Shown here: positions 34,916 through 43,678 of the stretch, in pieces | Layout: each line of letters opens with the position of its first letter | How positions within the stretch are numbered: the first letter of the stretch is position 1 | NCBI GenBank assembly: GCA_041917975.1 | Contig: JAYRWN010000178.1 | Coordinates: 1-53,459, forward strand | Length of the DNA: 53,459 bases | Origin: JAYRWN01 sp041917975 | Lineage (GTDB): Bacteria; Bacteroidota; Bacteroidia; Chitinophagales; Saprospiraceae | Direction of reading: 5' to 3' | Translations under genes and position numbers: made by a program | Notes under the pieces: model-generated | What the model was told of the DNA's origin: nothing | The model's database searches: none | The model's input: the letters and a program-made list of their open reading frames with translations, nothing else

Positions 34916-35947
34916 ATGAAATGGTTTAATTTTTTTAAACAAGAACTCGCCATTGATTTGGGTACTGCCAATACCTTAATTATACAAGATGGCGAGATCG
35001 TGGTGGATGAACCTAGCATCGTAGCCATAGATCGGCGTACCGGCCAGACTATAGCGGTAGGGACCAGGGCTATGCAAATGCATGAAAAAACACACGAGAA
35101 CATTAAAACCATTCGTCCATTAAAGGACGGCGTGATTGCTGATTTTCAAGCTGCTGAAAGCATGATTGAAGGCTTGATAAATATGATTGGCGACCGCAGA
35201 AGGTTTTTTACTCACCTAAAGATGGTCATTTGTATACCCAGTGGTATTACCGAGGTAGAAAAGAGGGCAGTCTTTGATTCTGCAGACCATGTGGACTCAA
35301 AAGAAACTTATCTGATTCATGAACCCATGGCGGCAGCCTTGGGTATTGGTTTAGATGTGGAAGAACCGGAGGGAAACCTTATCGTTGATATTGGCGGGGG
35401 CACCACTGAAATTGCTGTTATAGCGTTGTCTGGAATAGTCTGCGATCAATCCATTCGTACAGCGGGTGACGAATTAAGTCTGGATATTATGAACTACATG
35501 AAACGCGCTCATAACATTCTAATCGGCGAAAGAACAGCAGAATTATTAAAAATAAAAGTAGGGTCTGCTTTGGAACATTTAGATAATCCCCCAGATGACT
35601 TTTCGGTCAATGGTCGGGATTTAATGACTGGTATACCCCGTCAAATTACGGTTTCGTATACGGAAGTTGCCAGCGCACTGGATGAATCTATATCAAAAAT
35701 AGAAGAAGCGATTCTCAAAGCTTTGGAAAGCACACCGCCGGAATTGGCCTCTGATATATATCGCCGAGGGCTTTATCTCACCGGAGGGGGAGCTTTATTA
35801 AGAGGATTGGACCAAAGGATAGCTGCAAAGACGAAACTTCAGGTACAAGTAGCTCCTGAGCCTTTGCGAGCCGTAGTAAAAGGAACAGGAATAGCATTAA
35901 AAAATACAGATAGATTTTCTTTCCTCATTGACAGAAAGAGTGTTTAA
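34916..35947 (+). CDS. mreB: rod shape-determining protein MreB
   Basis: An actin-like ATPase that guides sidewall synthesis. The 343-aa protein has an N-terminal amphipathic start (MKWFNFFKQ), phosphate-1 DLGTANTLI, the conserved VCIPSGITEVEKRAV, phosphate-2 DIGGGTTEIAVI, and the adenosine motif LTGGGALLRGLD. Length is normal. It heads mreBCD-mrdA with short gaps, so the cell is expected to be rod-shaped at some stage. Confidence 0.97.
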   Translation: MKWFNFFKQELAIDLGTANTLIIQDGEIVVDEPSIVAIDRRTGQTIAVGTRAMQMHEKTHENIKTIRPLKDGVIADFQAAESMIEGLINMIGDRRRFFTHLKMVICIPSGITEVEKRAVFDSADHVDSKETYLIHEPMAAALGIGLDVEEPEGNLIVDIGGGTTEIAVIALSGIVCDQSIRTAGDELSLDIMNYMKRAHNILIGERTAELLKIKVGSALEHLDNPPDDFSVNGRDLMTGIPRQITVSYTEVASALDESISKIEEAILKALESTPPELASDIYRRGLYLTGGGALLRGLDQRIAAKTKLQVQVAPEPLRAVVKGTGIALKNTDRFSFLIDRKSV

Positions 35948-35964
35948 TTAATTGGCAATAACAC

Positions 35965-36798
35965 ATGCGGAATATTGTTGCCCTTCTGGTCAGATATGCA
36001 GCTTTTCTGCTTTTTATTTTTTTGGAAATAGTCTGCATAAATTTAATAATCCGGAATAACGAAGGGCAAAAAGCCATCTATCTGCATTCTTCCAGCATTA
36101 TCTCCGGGAAAATTCAATCTAAATATAACCGCCTTGTTCTCCTTTTATCACTAAGGTCTACGGTGGACAGCCTGGCAGCTGAAAACGCCCGATTACGAGC
36201 TGAGCTGAGTAATGCCCGTTATTTTTTATCTCAAGACACCACTTCAATTCTAGACACTGTTTATCAGCAACATTATACCTACATTCATGCCCTTGTGGAG
36301 AATAAATCCACCTCTTTGCGCAACAACATGGTAATGATCAATAAAGGAGCACTTCAAGGTGTGCGCAAAGACATGGGGGTCATTGAATCCAATGGGCTGG
36401 TGGGTATAGTAGAACATGTTGGAAGTCACTACTCTTCCTGTATTTCCATATTGAATTCCAGGTTTATAGGTTCGGTAGCCATAAAACGAACTCAGGCCTT
36501 TGGTAATTTGGTTTGGAAAGGGGTTGATCCAACCGTAATGAATATGGAAGCAGTAGGTAAACATGAAGATGTCCACAAAGGGGATACCATTATTACCACC
36601 TCATTTTCCAATCATTTTCCGCAAGGATTAGCTGTAGGTACCATTAAAAGAGTTAATCTTCCTGCCGGCAATAATTTTTATGACATTGAAGTACAGCTGT
36701 TTAACAATATATCGCGCACCAACACTGTATATGTTGTTCAAAATTTATTAAAATCAGCTCGTGATACAATAGAAAACATTCCGGTGAAGGGAAGATGA
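35965..36798 (+). CDS. mreC: rod shape-determining protein MreC
   Basis: A 277-aa bitopic inner-membrane protein of the elongasome. A single transmembrane helix spans about 8-28 (AAFLLFIFLEIVCINLII). A coiled coil follows (STVDSLAAENARLRAELSNA), then the periplasmic double beta-barrel domain with MVMINKGALQGVRKDMGVIE and GDTIITTSFSNHFPQGLAVG. Its end overlaps the mreD start by 4 nt. Confidence 0.94.
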   Translation: MRNIVALLVRYAAFLLFIFLEIVCINLIIRNNEGQKAIYLHSSSIISGKIQSKYNRLVLLLSLRSTVDSLAAENARLRAELSNARYFLSQDTTSILDTVYQQHYTYIHALVENKSTSLRNNMVMINKGALQGVRKDMGVIESNGLVGIVEHVGSHYSSCISILNSRFIGSVAIKRTQAFGNLVWKGVDPTVMNMEAVGKHEDVHKGDTIITTSFSNHFPQGLAVGTIKRVNLPAGNNFYDIEVQLFNNISRTNTVYVVQNLLKSARDTIENIPVKGR

Positions 36799-37313
36799 AT
36801 AATGATTTTTTAAAAAATATTGTACGTATAATCCTAGTCGTATTGATCCAGGTCTTGATTTTAAAACGACTTAACCTTTCCATTGGTAGCTTTAACTACA
36901 TCCATATTCTGTTTTACCCCATCCTGATCATGATTTTGCCACTGCGCATTTCCAAACCGGTATTATTACTGATTGGGTTTGTTATCGGATTAACCGTGGA
37001 TCTGTTTTATGATTCTCTGGGAGTCCATGCCAGTGCCTCTGTCTTTTTAGCTTATATCCGTCCGTATATCTTAAATATTTTTGAACCAAGGGGAGGATTT
37101 AGTGTAAATATTTCGCCAACAAAACACAGTTTAGGCATTTATTGGTTTATCCGCTATGCGGCGGCTATGTTGTTGATCCATTTAGTGTTTTATTTTAGCA
37201 TGGAAGTATTTACTCTGGTTTATCTAAAAGAAATTATTTTGCGTACACTTTTTAGTTTTATTTTTTCATTTGCTTTTATCATGTTGTATAAATTATTGTT
37301 TAATCCAAAGTAA
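36795..37313 (+). CDS. mreD: rod shape-determining protein MreD
   Basis: A 172-aa polytopic inner-membrane protein with about five hydrophobic helices (e.g. IIRIILVVLIQVLIL-like N-terminus, PVLLLIGFVIGLTVDLFYD). MreD sequences diverge widely, so the call relies on topology, length, the GLTVDLFYDSLGVHA block and position between mreC (4-nt overlap) and mrdA (2-nt gap). Confidence 0.9.
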   Translation: MNNDFLKNIVRIILVVLIQVLILKRLNLSIGSFNYIHILFYPILIMILPLRISKPVLLLIGFVIGLTVDLFYDSLGVHASASVFLAYIRPYILNIFEPRGGFSVNISPTKHSLGIYWFIRYAAAMLLIHLVFYFSMEVFTLVYLKEIILRTLFSFIFSFAFIMLYKLLFNPK

Positions 37314-37315
37314 AC

Positions 37316-39148
37316 ATGGATAAAGCAATTATTCTTCGGTGGACTTTTGGTTTAGCAGCCTTGGTATTGTTGCTAAAAGCCGCCTCTATACAAATTTTCA
37401 ACAAAACATATCAGCAAAAAGCATTTGCCACAGCTATAGAACAGCAAGTTCAGGATCCGGCCAGAGGACTTATCTACGATCGTAAACAAAGGCTAATGGT
37501 GTATAATGAGGCGGTTTATGATCTGATGGTGACTTACCGGCACATTAACCCTAAAATGGATACCACTTTGTTTTGTAGATTATTGGGAATCGACAAGGCA
37601 ACCTTCGAACAAAATCTTAATAAGCCTTGGGGAAATCAGTTCAGTAAAAATGTACCGTTTGCCTTTATTTCCAAAATTTCCGCCTCGAAATTCTCCAGAT
37701 ATCTTGAGCACGCTTACCAATTCCCAGGGTTTGAGCCCAAACTACGCATTACCCGTGGATATTCATACCCTTGCGCAGCTCATGTTTTAGGCTACATTGG
37801 GGAAGTTAATCAAGGTGATATAGAAAGGTCAAACCATGCCTATGAACAAGGTGACATTATTGGTCAAAATGGATTGGAAAAAACCTATGAGCAAGAACTA
37901 AAAGGTGCTAAAGGAATAAAATATTTGTTAAAAGACAACCTTGGTCGTGAAGTTGGAGCTTATGAAAACGGCATCCATGATTCATTAGCTATATCCGGTT
38001 ATGATCTGGCTACCTCTTTGGACATAGAATTACAACTGTATGCGGAGCAACTTTTTGTAAATAAGAAGGGCGGAGTTGTGGCTATTGACCCATCCTCCGG
38101 AGAAATATTATGTATGACCAGCGCACCCAGTTATGATCCTAACAGCATGACTTTAAATCAAGAACGGGGTGCAATATTTAATGCCCTCAATTCGGATACA
38201 TTAAAGCCATTATTAGATCGTACGATTATTGCCCAATATCCTCCAGGGTCTATATTCAAGACTGTGGTGGGTTTGATAGCTTTACAAGAAGGGGTTTCCA
38301 CACCAGGCCGCAGTGTTAGCTGTAGTGGTTCCTACCGGAACAGCGGAGGTGATATTCGCAAATGCCGTTCTCATCCTCATCCGGGAAACATCTCCATCGC
38401 CTTGCAATTTAGTTGCAATTCCTATTTTTTTACCTTATTTAAAGATATTGTCAATAAATACGGTTATACGAATCCAGCCAGGGGGGTGGATAATTTTTCC
38501 ATGTACTTATCTAATTTTGGTTTTGGTCAAAAATTAAGCCTTGAGCATTTTAACGAAGCACCCGGTTTTATTCCTAACAGCGAATATTATAATAAAATAT
38601 ATAATCCCAATCCCTGGTATGCCACAGCCATCGTGTCTTTAGGCATTGGCCAGGGAGAATTATCTTTTACTACTTTACAAATGGCCAATCTGGCATCGAT
38701 CATTGCCAACCGGGGATTTTATTACCGACCTCATATCCTTAAACAAATCATCAATAAACCAGGCCCTATAAACCAGGATTTTAATCGTAAAAAAAGTGTA
38801 AGAATTGATGAAGTTCATTTCGAGTCCATTATTGATGGAATGGAAATGGTAGTCTCTTCGGGCACAGCCCGTTTGGCCCAGGTCCCCGGGATGGTGGTCT
38901 GTGGCAAAACCGGTACCGTAGAAAATCCGCATGGAGAAGATCATGCAGTATTTATATGTTTCGCTCCACGTGAGAATCCTAAAATAGCCATGGCGGTGTA
39001 TGTGGAAAATGCTGGAGGTGGAGGCCGGAATGCAGCACCCATTGCTGGGTTGTTGATCGAAAAATACCTGCGCGATAGTATAAGTACGGAGAAAAAACTT
39101 ATCGAAGAAACTGTACTTAAAACAAATTTGATAACTGTAGTTCCCTGA
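37316..39148 (+). CDS. mrdA: penicillin-binding protein 2, elongasome transpeptidase
   Basis: A class B PBP of 610 aa that cross-links sidewall peptidoglycan. One N-terminal membrane helix (about 6-24), a dimerisation/pedestal domain with RGLIYDRKQRLMVYN and RGYSYPCAAHVLGYIGEVN, and a transpeptidase domain with SxxK in PPGSIFKTV (catalytic Ser312), SxN in FSCNSYF and KTG in CGKTGTVEN (Lys531). It is complete and probably active. The glycosyltransferase partner rodA, which usually follows, is absent here; folA follows instead, with a TGATG stop/start overlap. Confidence 0.96.
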   Translation: MDKAIILRWTFGLAALVLLLKAASIQIFNKTYQQKAFATAIEQQVQDPARGLIYDRKQRLMVYNEAVYDLMVTYRHINPKMDTTLFCRLLGIDKATFEQNLNKPWGNQFSKNVPFAFISKISASKFSRYLEHAYQFPGFEPKLRITRGYSYPCAAHVLGYIGEVNQGDIERSNHAYEQGDIIGQNGLEKTYEQELKGAKGIKYLLKDNLGREVGAYENGIHDSLAISGYDLATSLDIELQLYAEQLFVNKKGGVVAIDPSSGEILCMTSAPSYDPNSMTLNQERGAIFNALNSDTLKPLLDRTIIAQYPPGSIFKTVVGLIALQEGVSTPGRSVSCSGSYRNSGGDIRKCRSHPHPGNISIALQFSCNSYFFTLFKDIVNKYGYTNPARGVDNFSMYLSNFGFGQKLSLEHFNEAPGFIPNSEYYNKIYNPNPWYATAIVSLGIGQGELSFTTLQMANLASIIANRGFYYRPHILKQIINKPGPINQDFNRKKSVRIDEVHFESIIDGMEMVVSSGTARLAQVPGMVVCGKTGTVENPHGEDHAVFICFAPRENPKIAMAVYVENAGGGGRNAAPIAGLLIEKYLRDSISTEKKLIEETVLKTNLITVVP

Positions 39149-39654
39149 TGGTAATCTCTGCAATAGCAGCCATGGCTTTGGACCGTGCTATTGGAATCCA
39201 TAATCAGATTCCATGGTATATGCCAGAAGACTTAAAATATTTTAAACGCATGACCCTGGGTCATCACATTTTGATGGGCCGGAAAAATCTGGAATCGCTA
39301 AATAACCGCCTTCTCCCAAAACGCAGCAACATAATTGTAACAAGAAATCCCTTTTTTTTGGTTTCTGGTGGCCTGGTGGTCCATACTGTAGAAGAAGGTA
39401 TCCGTTTAGCTCAAGAGCATGGTGAAGAAGAGCTATTTATCATTGGTGGAGAACAAATTTACCGGGCAGCTTGGCCTTATTTGGATCGTATTTATATTAC
39501 TTTAATTGAAACGACTGTACCTGAGGCCAATGTATTTTTTCCAGAAATAAAATCTAAAGATTGGGATCTGATTTCCAGCCAACCTCACCCTGCGGATGAT
39601 AAAAATCCTTATAATTATACTTTTAAGGAATATCATCGCAAACGAGACTCATGA
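39148..39654 (+). CDS. folA: dihydrofolate reductase
   Basis: Reduces dihydrofolate to tetrahydrofolate with NADPH. The 168-aa protein has ISAIAAMALDRAIGIHNQIP, the substrate-binding WYMPEDLKYFKRMTLGH with the active-site acidic residue, ILMGRKNLESL and LFIIGGEQIYRAAWPYLDRI. Length is normal. Its start overlaps the mrdA stop by 1 nt and its end overlaps the DUF2851 gene by 4 nt. Folate and metH (downstream in the same run) belong to one-carbon metabolism. Confidence 0.96.
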   Translation: MVISAIAAMALDRAIGIHNQIPWYMPEDLKYFKRMTLGHHILMGRKNLESLNNRLLPKRSNIIVTRNPFFLVSGGLVVHTVEEGIRLAQEHGEEELFIIGGEQIYRAAWPYLDRIYITLIETTVPEANVFFPEIKSKDWDLISSQPHPADDKNPYNYTFKEYHRKRDS

Positions 39655-40919
39655 ATGAAGATTTCCTCTACTATGTTTGGCGGTTCCAATTATTTAACAC
39701 CACCGATTTAATTACCGCCCGTGGCTTTCCACTGCAAATTATTAATCCAGGTACTACAAACCATCATTCAGGCCCTGACTTTTCTAACGCCCGGATAAAA
39801 ATAGGCGAAACTTTATGGGCAGGAAATATAGAAATCCATCTCCGTCCTTCCGATTGGCAAAAACATGGCCATGACCAAGACGACGCTTATAAAAGTGTAA
39901 TCCTTCACGTTATTTATGATTTGGCGGGATATCAAATTAGTGACCCCGAACCTGATTGCCTGGAAGTGAAAAATTATTTGCTTCCCCATATTATGAACCG
40001 CTATTATTCATTTCTTGAACACCCACAATGGATACCCTGTGAAAAAATTATTCAAGGTCTGCCGCATGAACTTACCCCTTTTTGGCTTCAACGGCTCAGT
40101 ATTGAAAGATTAGAACAAAAAACGGTCAGGATTCAACAAGATCTTGAAGCCCAAAAATGGAATTGGGACGAAGTTTTTTATCAACATGTGGCCCGAACCT
40201 TGGGCATGAAAGTTAATAGTGAAGCTATGCAATTATTGGCCAAGTTAGCTCCCGCCAAACTTTTGTATAAACATGGAGATAATCTATTCCACCTTGAAGC
40301 GTTACTTTTAGGGCAATCCGGGCTGCTTAACCAGGATTTTAAGGAAGACTACCCGCAGCGTTTAAAAATAGAATACTTATATTGGAAAAATACTTATCTC
40401 TTGGAACCTCTCCCTTCCGCTATGTGGAAGTTCATGCGCATGAGGCCTGCTAATTTTCCTACTTTGCGTATTGCTCAGTTGGCTATGCTTATGTTTAAAA
40501 GTCAGCATCTTTTCAGCAAAATACTGGCCGCTCAGTCCGTCAAAGAACTGGTAAACACTTTTGATATTAAGGTGAGTAATTATTGGCATAATCATTACAT
40601 TTTAGACAAACCAGCCAATAAACCAGGTCTCAAGACAATGGGAAAACAGGTGGTTTACAATTTAATAATCAATACACTGATACCTTTTATATTTTTATAT
40701 GGTCGGCATAAAAATATAGAGGCCATGGAACGTAAAGCTCTGGAGTTTCTGACCCAGCTTCCGGCTGAAAACAATACTGTTTTACGCCAGTGGAAACAGC
40801 TAGGTCTTTCGGCAGCACATGCCGGTGATAGCCAGGCCTTGTTGCAACTTAATAACCACTATTGTAGTTTTAAGAAGTGTTTGTATTGCCACTTCGGCCA
40901 TGCATTGTTGAAAACTTGA
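39651..40919 (+). CDS. DUF2851 family protein
   Basis: A 422-aa protein of a family common in Bacteroidota and of unknown function. The N-terminal block NEDFLYYVWRFQLFNTTDL, PGTTNHHSGPDFSNARIKI, WAGNIEIHLRPSDWQKHGH and SVILHVIYD is typical. That part looks nuclease-like in pattern (conserved H, E and D/N residues), which is only an impression. The C-terminus has a CLYCHFGHALL Cys/His cluster. It overlaps folA by 4 nt and precedes lpxK by 3 nt. Confidence 0.88.
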   Translation: MNEDFLYYVWRFQLFNTTDLITARGFPLQIINPGTTNHHSGPDFSNARIKIGETLWAGNIEIHLRPSDWQKHGHDQDDAYKSVILHVIYDLAGYQISDPEPDCLEVKNYLLPHIMNRYYSFLEHPQWIPCEKIIQGLPHELTPFWLQRLSIERLEQKTVRIQQDLEAQKWNWDEVFYQHVARTLGMKVNSEAMQLLAKLAPAKLLYKHGDNLFHLEALLLGQSGLLNQDFKEDYPQRLKIEYLYWKNTYLLEPLPSAMWKFMRMRPANFPTLRIAQLAMLMFKSQHLFSKILAAQSVKELVNTFDIKVSNYWHNHYILDKPANKPGLKTMGKQVVYNLIINTLIPFIFLYGRHKNIEAMERKALEFLTQLPAENNTVLRQWKQLGLSAAHAGDSQALLQLNNHYCSFKKCLYCHFGHALLKT

Positions 40920-40922
40920 TTC

Positions 40923-41990
40923 ATGCAGCTTTGGATTCTTCGCATTCTGCTTTCTCCATTTGCTTTAATTTATGCACTCGGTGTAGCCATCCGCCTAGGG
41001 TTATATAAATACAAAATATACCAACGCATTGCCTTCAGTTTTCCGGTCATTTCGGTCGGTAATTTGTCCGTGGGGGGCACTGGTAAAACTCCTCATGTGG
41101 AGTACCTGTTGTTACATCTTATGCCCTATTTACATCTTGGTGTCTTAAGCAGAGGGTATAAAAGACAGACTGTAGGGTTTAGAATAGTGGAACCACATAG
41201 CTTGGTCCGTGACGTTGGTGATGAACCCTTGCAATATAAATTAAGATTTCCTGCTTCGGCAGTAGCGGTAGCAGAACAAAGGGCTTTGGGTATCCCTCAA
41301 CTCTTAAAATATGACCCGGAAATACAAGTAGTCATTCTTGACGATGCTTTTCAACATTTAGGCGTGAAACCATCGATCAACATTTTATTAACTGCTTATC
41401 AAAATCCTTACTACCAAGACTATCTTTTACCTTTAGGCCGTTTGCGTGAATTTAGAAAGGGATATCATCGTGCGGATATTATCATTATGACCAAATGTCC
41501 ACCCGACCTAAAAATTAAAGAACAACAAGATATTATTGTCAAACTAAAACCCCTTCCTCATCAATCTGTATTCTTTTCTTATTATCATTATCGTTCGCCA
41601 TATCATTTTTTGGACTCTTCTACACGACTTGAATTAACCCGGAAAATGCACATCTTGCTGATCTCCGCCATAGCAAATACTGAATATTTATTAAGTTACT
41701 TATCGGCACAGGTTGGTGATGTAGAGGATATTCCTTTCGAAGACCACCATTATTTTTCAAAACAAGAAATGGCTCAAATCCACAACAAGTTTAAACTAAT
41801 TCCCGCTGCTGAAAAATATATTCTGACTACTGAAAAAGATGCCGTCCGGTTGACGGAGCATCTGGATTTTGTGCAGAAGGAAAATCTGCCCATTTTTGTG
41901 CTGCCGGTAGAGGTTAATTTTATCAAAGCCGGCTCTGACCAATCCTTTTTGGACATTATCAAAGAAAAATTGCTGGAAATAAAATATTAA
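40923..41990 (+). CDS. lpxK: tetraacyldisaccharide 4'-kinase
   Basis: Phosphorylates the 4' position of the lipid A precursor at the inner membrane. The 355-aa protein has an N-terminal membrane-associated helix (WILRILLSPFALIYALGVAI), the Walker A motif SVGGTGKTP, SRGYKR, VGDEPLQYKLRFP, and DDAFQH with the conserved Asp pair. Length is normal. So the cell makes lipid A with a 4'-phosphate at this stage. It overlaps the Wzi-like gene by 1 nt. Confidence 0.95.
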   Translation: MQLWILRILLSPFALIYALGVAIRLGLYKYKIYQRIAFSFPVISVGNLSVGGTGKTPHVEYLLLHLMPYLHLGVLSRGYKRQTVGFRIVEPHSLVRDVGDEPLQYKLRFPASAVAVAEQRALGIPQLLKYDPEIQVVILDDAFQHLGVKPSINILLTAYQNPYYQDYLLPLGRLREFRKGYHRADIIIMTKCPPDLKIKEQQDIIVKLKPLPHQSVFFSYYHYRSPYHFLDSSTRLELTRKMHILLISAIANTEYLLSYLSAQVGDVEDIPFEDHHYFSKQEMAQIHNKFKLIPAAEKYILTTEKDAVRLTEHLDFVQKENLPIFVLPVEVNFIKAGSDQSFLDIIKEKLLEIKY

Positions 41991-43669
41991 TGCTCAGATA
42001 TCTATTTCTCACTATTGGATTATGCCTTGAGTTTAGTTCACCAGCTCAGCATCTGTGGCCCAGTTCCAGCGAGAAACAGCAGCATATTTTAGATCGCTGG
42101 GCTATCATTTATGGATTAGACAGCAGAGATGCCTTATCTATGGTCAATCCTAAGCAAATTATTGCTCAGGCTTTGCATTTGGATTCTACCCTTAAAATTG
42201 AATCCAGAAACCTTTGGGAATTACGGTCCATGGTTATGACATATAATCTCGGTTTTGATCAGGACTCGGTTTACTTGTCCAGGTCATCTACATCAGACCC
42301 TTGGCCCATAGCTTCCCGTCGGCCTATTTTAAAAAATTTTTACCGTACACCTGCCTATTTTTTTGAAGTAAATACCCGGGATTTTCAGTTGCGCGTAAAT
42401 CCAATTATTACAGGATTATTGGGCCACGCTTCGGCAGGTTCAACCTTTTTAAATCAGCGCGGATTTTGTTTTACCGGCCAGGTTGATCAAAAATTGTTCT
42501 TCCAGCTGCAAGTCCAGGAAATCCAAGCTCAGCCTGCGCCATACGTCTCCCAATTGATCAATAGTCAGCGATCTTATCCAGGAGAAGGGTTATATAAAAG
42601 TTACCGGAGTGATTTCTGGGGTGTTGATGAGGGGTACGATTATCTGAACGCTCAGGGTTTCCTGGGTTTTCAAGCCAGCAAACATTTCCAATTACAATTA
42701 GGTCACGGACGTCAATTTATCGGCCACGGCCTCCGATCATTATTATTGTCTGATTTCTCAAATAATTATTTATACCTGCGGTTTAATACCAAAGTTTGGA
42801 AATTTCATTATCAAAATTTATGGGCAGAGCTAACTCCCACCAGCCCTAATTTCACGCCAGGTGATTACATCCTGCCCAAGAAATATTTTGCCGCCCATTA
42901 TTTATCGTTGAAACCAGTAAAATCCTTTGAAATAGGCTTATTTGAGACAGTTGTGTTTGATCGCGATAAACAATTTGAGTTGAATTATTTAAATCCATTA
43001 ATACTTTATAGATCAGTAGAACATGCTCTGGGGAGTCCCGACAACGTACTGATCGGGTTAGATATCGCCTGGACTCCACGGCGAAAAACAAATATATATA
43101 CGCAGTTTCTTTTAGATGAATTTAAACTGAATGAACTTGTGGATCAAACCGGATGGTGGGCCAATAAGTATGGGGTCCAGGCTGGTATAAAACTCTATGA
43201 CCTAATTGTTCCCCATCTGGATATCCAATTAGAAGTCAATATGGTGAGACCCTTCACTTACTCACATAACGACTCCATCAGTAACTATAGTCATTATCTT
43301 TATCCTCTGGCACATCCTGTAGGCGCAAATTTCAAAGAAATTACCAGCCGTATACAATATGTTCCTGCTCCGCGTTGGCGGTTTCAGTGGGATCAAGCAT
43401 GGGTAAAAAGAGGGCTTAACGATGGCCGGAGTAATTTTGGTGGCAATATTCTTTGGCCTAATAGTACCCGCTTATCCGACTATGGGCACAAAACCGGCCA
43501 GGGTGTTCCTTCTACCGTTTGGTGGAATCAAGTGCAAGTGGATTATGAATTGTTTCCACAATGTTATTTATTTGCCAATGGTTTGTGGAGAAAAGAAAAC
43601 GAAGCGGAAAGTTTTCTGATACAAGCTGGGATTAGTTTGAATTTGGAACCCAGAAAATACATATTTTAA
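41990..43669 (+). CDS. capsule assembly Wzi-family outer-membrane protein
   Basis: A 559-aa protein with a signal peptide (ends EFSSPAQ). It shows the beta-barrel pattern of the Wzi family, including FQLQLGHGRQFIGHGLRSLL, LLSDFSNNYLYLRFNTKVWK and YIPAKYF-like KKYFAAHYLSLKP. E. coli Wzi binds capsule polysaccharide at the cell surface; the same role here fits the export genes 4-8 kb downstream but is inferred. It overlaps lpxK by 1 nt and is 9 nt before metH. Confidence 0.82.
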   Translation: MLRYLFLTIGLCLEFSSPAQHLWPSSSEKQQHILDRWAIIYGLDSRDALSMVNPKQIIAQALHLDSTLKIESRNLWELRSMVMTYNLGFDQDSVYLSRSSTSDPWPIASRRPILKNFYRTPAYFFEVNTRDFQLRVNPIITGLLGHASAGSTFLNQRGFCFTGQVDQKLFFQLQVQEIQAQPAPYVSQLINSQRSYPGEGLYKSYRSDFWGVDEGYDYLNAQGFLGFQASKHFQLQLGHGRQFIGHGLRSLLLSDFSNNYLYLRFNTKVWKFHYQNLWAELTPTSPNFTPGDYILPKKYFAAHYLSLKPVKSFEIGLFETVVFDRDKQFELNYLNPLILYRSVEHALGSPDNVLIGLDIAWTPRRKTNIYTQFLLDEFKLNELVDQTGWWANKYGVQAGIKLYDLIVPHLDIQLEVNMVRPFTYSHNDSISNYSHYLYPLAHPVGANFKEITSRIQYVPAPRWRFQWDQAWVKRGLNDGRSNFGGNILWPNSTRLSDYGHKTGQGVPSTVWWNQVQVDYELFPQCYLFANGLWRKENEAESFLIQAGISLNLEPRKYIF

Positions 43670-43678
43670 GAACCATAC

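Noticed and set aside
43670..43678. Cobalamin riboswitch upstream of metH
   Set aside because: The intergenic gap is 9 nt; the fold needs far more and would have to lie inside the Wzi-like coding sequence, where I saw no sign of it.
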